DNA of 9,511 nucleotides from an uncultured Eubacteriales bacterium (GTDB taxonomy: Bacteria; Bacillota; Clostridia; Oscillospirales; Acutalibacteraceae): the NCBI GenBank assembly GCA_900319255.1, contig ONNU01000276.1, positions 1 through 9,511 of the forward strand, given 5' to 3'. Of the stretch, positions 1-6,901 are shown piece after piece; the stretch's first letter is position 1; each line of letters starts with the position of its first letter. Below the pieces are notes generated by a model. The model had not been told where the DNA came from. It searched no databases and saw only the letters and a list, made by a program, of their open reading frames with translations. A program made the position numbers and the translations under genes.

Positions 1-183
1 GCCGCTGCGGACAAAAGGGGAGAACCACAAGAGGTGGGCTGCGCCCCCCTCTTAAGGTTCTCCCCTTTTGAAATCCCTTTTCCTTATTTCCCCCCAGGTT
101 CGCTCCACGTGGGTGGGTTTTGTCGAATTTCTGCTTTCTGTCCAACGCGCGTAAAATCGGTATGGTGAGGTAATCCGGACTTT
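1..183 (-). repeat. Diverged intergenic repeat, copy A
   Basis: Non-coding stretch related to the repeat at the other end of the window. Bases 10-95 follow the same order of blocks as 9389-9460: GACAAAAGG, an AACCACAAG block, a C-rich run, a CCCCTTTTG block, AATCCC-TTTTCC, then a run of Cs. The match is clear but much weaker than between the other two copies. The CCGGACTTT motif that ends the right-hand copy also occurs here at 175-183. The orientation is the same as the right-hand copy and opposite to copy B, so A and B stand head to head about 25-60 bases apart. The start of this copy may lie outside the window. Homology of 100-174 is not evident. Confidence 0.6.
12..70. repeat. Long perfect-stem palindrome inside repeat copy A
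   Basis: CAAAAGGGGAGAACC (12-26) is the exact reverse complement of GGTTCTCCCCTTTTG (56-70). An inner stem, GAGGTGGG (31-38) with CCCCCCTC (44-51), has one mismatch and closes on a short loop. The whole 59-base block can fold into a nearly continuous hairpin on either strand. There is no T-run directly after it on the plus strand, so it is not a typical intrinsic terminator in that direction. It looks like the structural core of the repeat family. Confidence 0.75.
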
Positions 184-208
184 TGCTTTGTGCATCAGAA
201 AAATTTGT

Positions 209-420
209 AAAGCTCCTGAAATTACCAATTCTTAGTCATTAAAGTCCGGCTTGCCAAGGGGGTTAAGGAAAGGGGATTGCAAAAGGGGGACACCCATTGT
301 GGTTTCCACCTTTTGTCCCACCAAAGTAGAAATGCCAATGAAGCATGGTTCAGGGCAATAAAGCAGAACAGCGGATTCTGTTTCCACCCGCAGCGGAGAT
401 GTCAGTTTCACGGATTCAGG
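209..420 (+). repeat. Intergenic repeat, copy B (inverted partner of 9283-9511)
   Basis: About 210 bases match the reverse complement of 9283-9511. Near-identical blocks are the CTTAGTCA region (231-238), AAAGTCCGGCTTGCCAAGGG (241-260), GGAAAGGGGATTGCAAAAGG (267-286), TTGTGGTTTCCACCTTTTGT (297-316) and GAAATGCCAATGAAGCATGG (330-349). The middle (355-398) has diverged, and the match resumes at ATGTCAGTTTCAC (399-411) and ends with TTCAGG (415-420). Relative to the right copy, about 11 bases are missing after the G-run at 283-289, which removes one arm of the hairpin seen in the other copies. A short reading frame over this block is not conserved in frame between copies, so I treat it as non-coding. 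Confidence 0.85.
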
Positions 421-457
421 TCTTATAAACTAATTTCCCTAACTTCATGCAGGATAA

Positions 458-486
458 TTGACAATAATTTGCTTATGGAGTAAAAT
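458..486 (+). promoter_or_regulatory. Sigma-70 type promoter upstream of alr
   Basis: A perfect -35 hexamer TTGACA (458-463) is followed by exactly 17 bases and the -10 hexamer TAAAAT (481-486). Transcription should start near 492-494, giving a leader of about 120 bases before alr. The promoter begins 38 bases after the end of repeat copy B. A small hairpin, CTCAG (496-500) with CTGAG (507-511), would lie at the extreme 5' end of the RNA. It is the only strong promoter I see for the alr to tsaD block. Confidence 0.7.
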
Positions 487-494
487 ATAATTAG

Positions 495-617
495 TCTCAG
501 AAAACTCTGAGGAATGGAAACACGGAACAGATCATTTCTGAGCTGCATGATGCCGGACGCGGCTTTTCCTGCGCTGGGAATGACTGTAAGTTTATCATCG
601 GAAAGGGATCGTTATGA
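495..617 (+). pseudogene. Start-less tail of an unidentified gene, overlapping alr
   Basis: This frame is open from just after a TAG (492-494) to a TGA (615-617) but has no ATG, GTG or TTG start. Its stop overlaps the alr start as ATGA, the arrangement typical of translationally coupled genes. The codons resemble those of the neighbours (ATC, GAG, CTG, GGC, AAG). The predicted tail, from about residue 9, reads NTEQIISELHDAGRGF, followed by SCAGNDCKFIIGKGSL at the stop. I do not recognise the family. The simplest reading is the 3' end of a gene that once preceded alr and lost its body when the repeat-rich sequence to the left was joined. The alternatives are a chance open frame in the alr leader, or a peptide started from a rare codon such as CTG or ATT. 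Seen: open frame and overlap. Inferred: gene loss. Confidence 0.45.
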
Positions 618-1825
618 TAGATTTTTTAAGAAGAACCTGGGCTCAGGTGGATATTGATGCAATTCGTCATAATTTCAGGGAGATCCGCCGCGCTGTCGGT
701 GATGATACGGAGATAATGTGTGTCATCAAGGCTGACGGCTACGGACACGGCGCTGTTTTTCTCGGACAATATTATGAAAAGCTCGGCGCAGACAGATTCG
801 CTGTTTCAAATATCGAGGAAGCTCTGCAGCTGCGTGAAAACGGTATTACCAAGCCTATTCTTATTCTCGGCTTCACTCCCGCTGAAATGGCAGGTGAGCT
901 TGCTGAAAATAATATCACTCAGGCTGTGCTTTCTCTTGACTATGCAAGGGAGCTTTCCGAAAACGCTGTAAATGCGGGCGTTACCGTCAGCGTACATATA
1001 AAGCTCGACACCGGTATGAGCAGGATCGGCTTCATGTATCAGGATATGGAGCGGGACGGAGGATCTCTTGAAGAGATCAAGGCTGTCTGTTCACTACCCG
1101 GGATAGATGCAAACGGCATTTTTACACATTTTGCCGTTTCTGATGAGGCTCAGGAGGGCAGGGAGGCTACTCTCCATCAGCTCAGCTGCTTTTCCGGCGC
1201 TGTTGAAAAGCTCAAGGCTGACGGCATTACCTTCAAAACCGTGCATTGCTCCAACAGCGGCGCTATAATTGATTATGCACAGGCGCGCTTTGACTGCGTA
1301 AGGGCAGGCATTATCCTTTATGGTCTTGCGCCCTCCTCAAAGCTTGCGGGAAGGCTTGAGCTGAAACAGGCAATGCAGATAAAAAGCGTCATTGCCCAGA
1401 TAAAGACCATCGAACCCGGCACTGCCATAAGCTACGGCAGGACTTATGTTGCCGACAAGCCCACTGTTATCGCCACCGTACCCATCGGCTATGCGGACGG
1501 ATATTCAAGAAGCCTTTCCGGTAAGGCATATATGACCGTAAACGGAAAAAAAGCTCCTGTTGTGGGCAGGGTCTGCATGGATCAGGTGATGATAGATATA
1601 ACCGGCATTGAGGGCGTAAAGACCGGCGATGAGATAACTGTTATCGGAAACGGCGAGGATAATACCATTTCCTTTGACGATATTGCTCAGCTGACAGGTA
1701 CTATCAATTATGAGCTTGTTTGTCTTGTAGGAAAGCGTGTGCCCAGAGTCTATATGCGCCACGGCAAAGGCGTAGGTATCATGGACTGTATACGCCCGGA
1801 AGCGCTGTCAGAGTCAGCTCAGTGA
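614..1825 (+). CDS. alr: Alanine racemase
   Basis: A cytoplasmic PLP enzyme that interconverts L- and D-alanine and so supplies D-alanine for peptidoglycan. The 403 residues match the usual family length with an added C-terminal tail of about 20. The N-terminal barrel carries the PLP lysine K39 in VIKADGYGHG. The HIKLDTGMSRIGF block holds K130 and R137, which align with the carbamylated lysine and the active-site arginine of the Geobacillus enzyme. R230 (RAGIILYG) fits the arginine that contacts the PLP ring nitrogen. The second catalytic base is Y274 in AISYGRTY, and the C-terminal domain has the GRVCMDQVMID signature (M322, D323). The start at 614 is supported by GAAAGGG (601-607) at about 6 bases and by the overlap with the preceding frame. 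A promoter lies at 458-486. A 101-base gap separates it from polA, so polA may share its transcript. The set of catalytic residues is complete. Confidence 0.97.
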   Translation: MIDFLRRTWAQVDIDAIRHNFREIRRAVGDDTEIMCVIKADGYGHGAVFLGQYYEKLGADRFAVSNIEEALQLRENGITKPILILGFTPAEMAGELAENNITQAVLSLDYARELSENAVNAGVTVSVHIKLDTGMSRIGFMYQDMERDGGSLEEIKAVCSLPGIDANGIFTHFAVSDEAQEGREATLHQLSCFSGAVEKLKADGITFKTVHCSNSGAIIDYAQARFDCVRAGIILYGLAPSSKLAGRLELKQAMQIKSVIAQIKTIEPGTAISYGRTYVADKPTVIATVPIGYADGYSRSLSGKAYMTVNGKKAPVVGRVCMDQVMIDITGIEGVKTGDEITVIGNGEDNTISFDDIAQLTGTINYELVCLVGKRVPRVYMRHGKGVGIMDCIRPEALSESAQ

Positions 1826-1873
1826 ATAATGAATGATATGACCCTTCCGGGGTCAGGAGTCCATTCTATTCAC
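1822..1873. repeat. Imperfect palindrome between alr and polA
   Basis: An outer pair, GTGAAT (1822-1827) with ATTCAC (1868-1873), extends through GAATG/CATTC-like arms to an inner stem, TGACCC (1839-1844) with GGGTCA (1850-1855), around a TTCCG loop. It begins inside the alr stop codon region. The right side lacks a clean T-run, so it is a weak terminator at best; it may instead stabilise the alr 3' end or be a small palindromic repeat. Just downstream is a 7-base tandem repeat, ACTATAA twice (1886-1899), before the strong GGAGG (1916-1920) of polA. Confidence 0.5.
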
Positions 1874-1926
1874 TATCCACTAATTACTATAAACTATAAA
1901 CTACTCCCTGTTTATGGAGGAAAGAT

Positions 1927-4515
1927 ATGAAACTTTTAGTTTTGGACGGAAACAGTATTCTAAACAGAGCATATTATGGCATAAAGCTGCTTACTACAAA
2001 AAGCGGTCAGTTTACCAATGCGATATATGGTTTTCTTACCACCTTCCGCAAGCTGCTGGATGAAAGCAGCCCGGATGCAGTAGCGGTGGCTTTTGATCTC
2101 AAGGCTCCCACATTCAGACATAAGGCGTATGACGGCTATAAATCCAACCGTAAGGGTATGCCCGAGGAGCTTGCAAGCCAGCTGCAGCCGCTGAAGGATC
2201 TGCTGACGGCGCTGGGCTACCGTATTGTGACCTGCGAAGGATATGAAGCTGACGATATATTAGGCACGCTTGCGAAAAAATGCACCGATGAGGGCTATGA
2301 ATGTATGATAGCCACCGGTGACCGTGACAGCCTGCAGCTTGTTTCCCCCACTGTCAGCGTCAGGATCGCCGCTACCAAATTCGGCAGACCTGAGGTCAGG
2401 CTTTATGATGAAAATGAGATAATGGCTGTGTACGGCGTTACGCCAAAACAGCTTATTGATATCAAGGCTATCCAGGGAGATACCTCCGACTGTATCCCCG
2501 GTGTTCCCGGTATCGGTGAAAAGGGCGCAAGGGAGCTGGTAAGCCGTTTCGGCAGCCTTGATAATATATATGAAAATATTGACTCCCCCGATATCAAGCC
2601 CGGCATGAGAAACAAGCTTTCCTCAGGACGCGAAAGCGCTTATCTCAGCTATATGCTTGGCACTATCAATACGGAAGCTCCCATAGATACGGATATTTCA
2701 GGATATATTCCCGCTCCCTGCAGCAGATCTGAGGCTGCGGGGATGATGGCGTCTCTTGAACTGTTTTCGCTTATGGAGAAATGGGGGCTAAGCCCGGAGG
2801 ATGTCGCAAAAAATGCTTATCAGACCGCCCAGGTAAAGGATGAGCGTAAACTTGAGATTATTTCTGATGAAGAGCCGGAAAAGCTTTACCCGGAGCTTTC
2901 AGGAAAGACTGTTGATATTCTTGCAGATATTCTTGACGGCGATATCACAGGGCTTACTCTTTGCGAGGGTACAAGGGTATTCCGCTTTGACAGCTTCAGC
3001 GCAGGCTTTCAGGAATTTGTACTGAAGCTTCTGTGCGCTGCTGATATCAAAAAGCGTACCCATGACTGCAAGCCGCTTTTTGCATATGCAGACCGCTGCG
3101 GCTGCCGTATGGAGGGGCTTGCTTTTGATACCATGCTTGCTGCATATCTGCTGAACCCCAATTCAAATGATTACAGCCTTCAGCGTCTTGCCGGAGAATA
3201 TGCTGTCACTCCCCTTGAATGTACTGCCGAAACTGAGATGCAGAGCTTTGTTCCCCTTGCGGATAAGCTGACTGCTGAAATAGAAGACAAGCAGCAGACA
3301 AAGCTGCTTACGGAGATAGAGCTGCCCTTTGCGGGAGTTTTAGCTTCAATGGAAAATGCCGGCTTTGCAGTTGACAAACAGGGTATATATGAATACGGTC
3401 AGAGCATGAATGATGATATCGAGCGTCTGCGCGCAAGCATCTGTCAGCATGTGGGCTATGATTTCAATATAAATTCACCCAAACAGTTAGGAGCTGCGCT
3501 TTTTGAAAAGCTGGGGCTTCCGGCAAAGAAAAAGACAAAAAGCGGCTATTCTACCAATGCAGAGGTACTCGAGGAGCTGCGCAGTGTTCATCCGGTAATT
3601 GATGAGATACTTGAATACCGTACTCTTACAAAGCTGCGCTCTACTTATTGCGACGGACTTCTCAAGGTCATCGAGCCTGACGGAAGGATCCGCTCCAGCT
3701 TCAATCAGACTGAAACAAGAACAGGACGCATCAGCTCCACCGAGCCTAATCTCCAGAATATCCCCGTGAGAACTGAACGGGGCAAGGAGCTGCGCCGTTT
3801 CTTTACAGCAAAGGAAGGCTGCGTTCTTGTGGATGCGGATTATTCACAGATCGAGCTGAGAGTTCTTGCCCATATTTCCGATGACAGGAATATGATTGAA
3901 GCCTTCCGTGAAAACAAGGATATCCATACATCCACCGCAGCGAAGGTCTTTGATCTTCCGGAGGAAATGGTCACACCCGCCCTGAGAAGCAGAGCGAAGG
4001 CGGTGAATTTCGGTATAGTCTACGGAATAGGCGCATTTTCTCTTTCAAAGGATATCGGCGTCAGCCGCAAGGAGGCGGACAGCTATATCAAAGGCTATCT
4101 GCAGCTTTACAGCGGTATCGACAGCTATATGAAAAAAACCGTGGAGCAGGCAAAGGCTGACGGATATGTCACCACCATGTTCGGCAGAAGAAGATATCTT
4201 CCCGAGCTTGCATCCTCTAACCATATACAGAGATCCTTCGGTGAGCGTGTCGCAAGGAATATGCCGATACAGGGCACTGCCGCCGATATAATCAAGATCG
4301 CAATGATAAAGGTCTATGAAAGGCTCAGACAGGAAAATATGAGATCGAAGCTTATACTGCAGGTACACGATGAGCTTATCGTGGAAGCGCCTGCCGAGGA
4401 GGCTGAAAAAGCAGCAGCCCTTCTCAGCGAGGAAATGCAGAATGCCGTAAGCCTTTCAGTTCCGCTTATCGCAGACGCAGGCATCGGCAAAACCTGGTAT
4501 GACGCCAAAGCCTGA
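1927..4515 (+). CDS. polA: DNA polymerase I
   Basis: Gap-filling and Okazaki-fragment-processing polymerase; 862 residues, the usual size for Firmicutes. Residues 1-290 form the 5' nuclease: D7 in LVLDGNS, D109/D110 in EGYEADDILG, D132/D134 in GDRDS, D185/D188 in IQGDTSDCIPGVPGIG with the helix-hairpin-helix. Residues about 310-455 take the place of the proofreading domain but look degenerate: no acidic pair corresponding to the FDTET motif of the E. coli enzyme is visible near 326-356. Residues about 460-862 are the polymerase: motif A VDADYSQIE (D638, E643), motif B RSRAKAVNFGIVYG (K691, F695, Y699), motif C QVHDELIVE (D815, E816). Polymerase and flap nuclease should be active, proofreading absent. 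The start follows GGAGGAAAG (1916-1924). The phosphatase gene begins 20 bases after the stop; the coaE gene often found after polA in Firmicutes is not here. Confidence 0.97.
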   Translation: MKLLVLDGNSILNRAYYGIKLLTTKSGQFTNAIYGFLTTFRKLLDESSPDAVAVAFDLKAPTFRHKAYDGYKSNRKGMPEELASQLQPLKDLLTALGYRIVTCEGYEADDILGTLAKKCTDEGYECMIATGDRDSLQLVSPTVSVRIAATKFGRPEVRLYDENEIMAVYGVTPKQLIDIKAIQGDTSDCIPGVPGIGEKGARELVSRFGSLDNIYENIDSPDIKPGMRNKLSSGRESAYLSYMLGTINTEAPIDTDISGYIPAPCSRSEAAGMMASLELFSLMEKWGLSPEDVAKNAYQTAQVKDERKLEIISDEEPEKLYPELSGKTVDILADILDGDITGLTLCEGTRVFRFDSFSAGFQEFVLKLLCAADIKKRTHDCKPLFAYADRCGCRMEGLAFDTMLAAYLLNPNSNDYSLQRLAGEYAVTPLECTAETEMQSFVPLADKLTAEIEDKQQTKLLTEIELPFAGVLASMENAGFAVDKQGIYEYGQSMNDDIERLRASICQHVGYDFNINSPKQLGAALFEKLGLPAKKKTKSGYSTNAEVLEELRSVHPVIDEILEYRTLTKLRSTYCDGLLKVIEPDGRIRSSFNQTETRTGRISSTEPNLQNIPVRTERGKELRRFFTAKEGCVLVDADYSQIELRVLAHISDDRNMIEAFRENKDIHTSTAAKVFDLPEEMVTPALRSRAKAVNFGIVYGIGAFSLSKDIGVSRKEADSYIKGYLQLYSGIDSYMKKTVEQAKADGYVTTMFGRRRYLPELASSNHIQRSFGERVARNMPIQGTAADIIKIAMIKVYERLRQENMRSKLILQVHDELIVEAPAEEAEKAAALLSEEMQNAVSLSVPLIADAGIGKTWYDAKA

Positions 4516-4535
4516 GAGCCTTACGAAAGGAGGCA

Positions 4536-4988
4536 ATGCAGAAAATGCTGCATATATTGTTTATCTGTACAGGAAACACCTGCCGCAGTCCCATGGCAAA
4601 AGCCATATACGCAAGGCGTTCGGAAGAGCTGGGGATAAGAAGCATTTTCAGTTCTGCCGCTCTGGGGTTCTGTGATAATTCAAATGTTTCTCCCCATGCA
4701 GTCACCGTCTGCAATGAAATAGATATAGATATCAGCTTTCACAGACCGAGAAATATCCGTGAACACGATATCGACATAACCGATATATATGTTGTAATGA
4801 CGCAGGATCATGCGCTGACCCTTATGACCATCGGTGTGCCGCAGAAAAAGATATATGTTCTCGGCGGAGGTATACCGGATCCCTTCGGGTCTGATCTTGT
4901 AGCCTACAGACGCTGCCGCAGATCCATTGAAAAGTCCATAGACGAATTCTGTGAAATGCTGAAAAGAGATTACGGAGACAGGATATGA
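4536..4988 (+). CDS. Low-molecular-weight phosphatase, YwlE-like
   Basis: A cytoplasmic phosphatase of the LMW-PTP fold, 150 residues, full length. The P-loop is CTGNTCRSP with nucleophile C11 and R17 (C-x5-R). The general acid is D115 in GIPDPFG. An ISFHRPR block (66-72) matches the family's second conserved segment. The fourth loop residue after the cysteine is T15: in Bacillus YwlE this threonine favours phosphoarginine, while classical tyrosine phosphatases carry a bulkier isoleucine there. Arginine phosphatase activity is therefore the better guess, though no McsB-type kinase is in the window to support it. AGGAGG lies at 4528-4533, only 2 bases before the first ATG and 11 before the second (4545, residue M4), so the true start may be 4545. 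Its stop overlaps rimI as ATGA, indicating coupling. Confidence 0.9.
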   Translation: MQKMLHILFICTGNTCRSPMAKAIYARRSEELGIRSIFSSAALGFCDNSNVSPHAVTVCNEIDIDISFHRPRNIREHDIDITDIYVVMTQDHALTLMTIGVPQKKIYVLGGGIPDPFGSDLVAYRRCRRSIEKSIDEFCEMLKRDYGDRI

Positions 4989-5431
4989 GCGAAATAAAAA
5001 TAATCCCTATGGAAAGGGAGCATATTCCCGTTCTTGCCCGGCTTGAAAGGATATGCTTTGAGCATCCATGGACGGAGCAGGCTCTTGAAGAGGAGCTTGA
5101 CAACCGCACAGCGCATTTTATTGTGGCTGTAAAAGATGACAGGATCATCGGTTATGCCGGAGTATTTGTTGTGTGCGAAAGCTGCTATATTGCGGATATC
5201 GGGGTTTTTCCGGAATACAGGCGTATGGGCGCTGCAAAAAAGCTTTTGTCCTGCGCTTCGGAAAATGCCGCGAAGCTGGGGGCGCAGTCCATCTCGCTTG
5301 AGGTAAGACCGTCAAATGAAGCAGCCGTCAGTCTTTATACCTCCTGCGGCTTTGAGGAGGTAGGGCTGAGAAAGAACTTCTACCGCGATCCCCAGGAGGA
5401 TGCGCTCATTATGACGAAGATCATTGGATAA
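4985..5431 (+). CDS. rimI: Ribosomal-protein-alanine N-acetyltransferase
   Basis: A GNAT-fold enzyme that moves acetyl from acetyl-CoA to protein N-termini (ribosomal protein S18 in E. coli). The 148 residues are the normal length. The acetyl-CoA pyrophosphate loop is seen as FPEYRRMGAAKKLL (75-88). The C-terminal half has the RimI pattern LEVRPSNEAAVSLYTSCGF (105-123), with E106 and Y118 at the positions of the general base and acid, then GLRKNFYRDPQEDALIM (127-143). The start overlaps the phosphatase stop by 4 bases, and GGAG (4974-4977) lies at a usable distance. The gene sits 18 bases before tsaD, a neighbourhood that is common across bacteria, which supports the name. The actual protein substrate is not shown by sequence alone. 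Confidence 0.93.
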   Translation: MSEIKIIPMEREHIPVLARLERICFEHPWTEQALEEELDNRTAHFIVAVKDDRIIGYAGVFVVCESCYIADIGVFPEYRRMGAAKKLLSCASENAAKLGAQSISLEVRPSNEAAVSLYTSCGFEEVGLRKNFYRDPQEDALIMTKIIG

Positions 5432-5449
5432 TACAGGAAAGGAAAATAA

Positions 5450-6460
5450 ATGAGGATACTATCAATAGAAAGCTCCTGTGATGAAACAGCCGCAGCTGTC
5501 ATCGAGGACGGAAGAAGGATCATTTCCTCCGTTGTAGCCACTCAGGTGGAGGAGCATAAGCTTTACGGCGGAGTTGTGCCTGAGATCGCATCCCGCCGCC
5601 ACTGTGAATCAATAAACGGCGTAATAAACGAAACTCTCGCCCAGGCGCAGATGTCGCTGGATATGATAGACGCTATCGGAGTGACCTATGCTCCGGGACT
5701 TATCGGAGCGCTGCTTGTGGGGGTGAATTTTGCGAAGGGGCTTTCCCTTTCCACAGGGCTGCCGCTGATACCGGTGCATCATCTGAGAGGGCATATCGCG
5801 GCGAATTATCTTGCGCATCAGGAGCTGGAGCCGCCTTTTCTGTGCCTTGTCGTTTCCGGCGGACACAGCCATATCGTTGAGGTCAGGGATTACACCGATA
5901 TGAAGGTCATCGGCAAGACCCGTGACGATGCAGCCGGCGAAGCCTTTGACAAAGCCGCCCGCTCAATGGGAATGCCTTACCCCGGCGGTATACATCTTGA
6001 TAAAGCTGCTCAGTCGGGCGATCCCGATGCATTCAGATTCCCCCGTCCTAAGCTCAGCGGAAACCCCTATGATTTCAGCTTTTCCGGTCTGAAAACAGCG
6101 GTAATCAATCAGATACATAACGCGACCCAGAGGGGAGAGCAGCTTCCTGTGAATGATATCTGCGCATCCTTCCGGAAAACCGTGGTGGAATCCCTGCTGA
6201 CGAATTTTCTTGCGGCATCTGAGGAGCTGGGATATAATAAGCTGGTGCTTGCAGGAGGGGTTTCGGCAAATTCGCTGCTCCGGGAAAGGACACAGCAGGA
6301 ATGTGATAAAAGAGGCTATAAATGCTATTACCCGCCGCTTTCACTTTGCGGAGATAACGGCGCAATGATCGGTTCTCAGGCTTATTATGAATATAAGGCG
6401 GGGAATACGGCAGATATGACATTGAACGCTGCTGCAACGATGAATATTGCATCGCAGTAG
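5450..6460 (+). CDS. tsaD: tRNA threonylcarbamoyladenosine transferase TsaD
   Basis: The catalytic subunit that transfers threonylcarbamoyl from its adenylate to A37 of ANN-decoding tRNAs, working with TsaB and TsaE (neither in this window). The 336 residues are full length. ASKHA-fold motifs: N-terminal LSIESSCDETAAAVI (4-18), metal-binding H111 and H115 in VHHLRGH, the nucleotide loop VVSGGHSH (134-141), KTRDDAAGEAFDKAAR (156-171), the LAGGVSANSLLR segment (267-278) and D302 in CGDNGAMIG. The residue between the two metal histidines that is often glutamate (HHLEGH) is R113 here; the metal ligands themselves are intact. The start is supported by AGGAAAGG (5435-5442). It is the last housekeeping gene of the run; the small gene at 6517 follows after 56 bases with no terminator between. 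Confidence 0.96.
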   Translation: MRILSIESSCDETAAAVIEDGRRIISSVVATQVEEHKLYGGVVPEIASRRHCESINGVINETLAQAQMSLDMIDAIGVTYAPGLIGALLVGVNFAKGLSLSTGLPLIPVHHLRGHIAANYLAHQELEPPFLCLVVSGGHSHIVEVRDYTDMKVIGKTRDDAAGEAFDKAARSMGMPYPGGIHLDKAAQSGDPDAFRFPRPKLSGNPYDFSFSGLKTAVINQIHNATQRGEQLPVNDICASFRKTVVESLLTNFLAASEELGYNKLVLAGGVSANSLLRERTQQECDKRGYKCYYPPLSLCGDNGAMIGSQAYYEYKAGNTADMTLNAAATMNIASQ

Positions 6461-6516
6461 ATTTTGTTGTCTGAAGAATAGATCACACACAAACACAAAA
6501 TCAAGGAGATGATAGA

Positions 6517-6852
6517 ATGAGCCAGGGAAGACATTACGGAGGAAGAGGAGAAGGCTCAGGCAGACCGCCCTCAGCTCCGCCTCATGGAGGAAGCTATAAC
6601 AGACCGCCGTCACACAGACCGCCTCCGCCCCCTCCGCCGGGACGAAGCGGCTACGGCAGACGTGAAACATGGCACGAACCCCCGGGAGGCGGCTGGCACG
6701 AAGGTCCCCCGCCCGGAAGATATTACGGAGGTCCTCCGCCCCCACCCCCGCCAAGAAGCGGCGGCGGATGCGGATCGCTGATCGGAACAATAATCATCAT
6801 CGGCATTATTGCTGCGATAGTATTTTATCTGAAATCTACGGGAAAACTCTGA
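6517..6852 (+). CDS. Proline/glycine-rich tail-anchored small protein
   Basis: 111 residues, family not recognised. Residues 1-84 are low-complexity and rich in P, G, R, H and Y, with two runs of seven prolines (35-41 and 73-79) and WHEPPGGG/WHEGPPPG repeats (52-66). Residues 87-105 form one strongly hydrophobic segment (SLIGTIIIIGIIAAIVFYL), followed by only KSTGKL. There is no N-terminal signal peptide. The layout suggests a tail-anchored membrane protein with a disordered cytoplasmic region that could bind partners, but function is unknown. The poly-proline runs should need EF-P for efficient translation. It is a real gene by its strong AAGGAGAT site (6503-6510), 6 bases from the ATG, and by the clean terminator after it. 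A G/C-rich overlapping frame on the same strand is a shadow of its low-complexity codons. Confidence 0.8.
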   Translation: MSQGRHYGGRGEGSGRPPSAPPHGGSYNRPPSHRPPPPPPPGRSGYGRRETWHEPPGGGWHEGPPPGRYYGGPPPPPPPRSGGGCGSLIGTIIIIGIIAAIVFYLKSTGKL

Positions 6853-6863
6853 TAAATAAAAAC

Positions 6864-6895
6864 AGCGGCAGTCAGATGCGTAACTGACTGCCGCT
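6864..6895. terminator. Bidirectional intrinsic terminator
   Basis: A perfect 12-bp stem, AGCGGCAGTCAG (6864-6875) and CTGACTGCCGCT (6884-6895), with an 8-base loop. It sits between two convergent genes that end at 6852 (plus) and 6902 (minus). On the minus strand it is followed by GTTTTTATTTAT, a good U-tract; on the plus strand by TTGATATTATTTCTTTT, a weaker one. It should stop both transcripts. Confidence 0.9.
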
Positions 6896-6901
6896 TTGAT
6901 A

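Noticed and set aside
277..483. 68-codon open frame over repeat copy B, TTG start
   Set aside because: The corresponding stretch of the right copy is read in a different frame, so the DNA is conserved but not the peptide. There is no convincing ribosome binding site.
514..657. 47-codon ATG-started frame running into alr
   Set aside because: The only GAGGA is immediately next to the ATG, too close to serve it. The other frame (495-617) has better codon use and the ATGA overlap.
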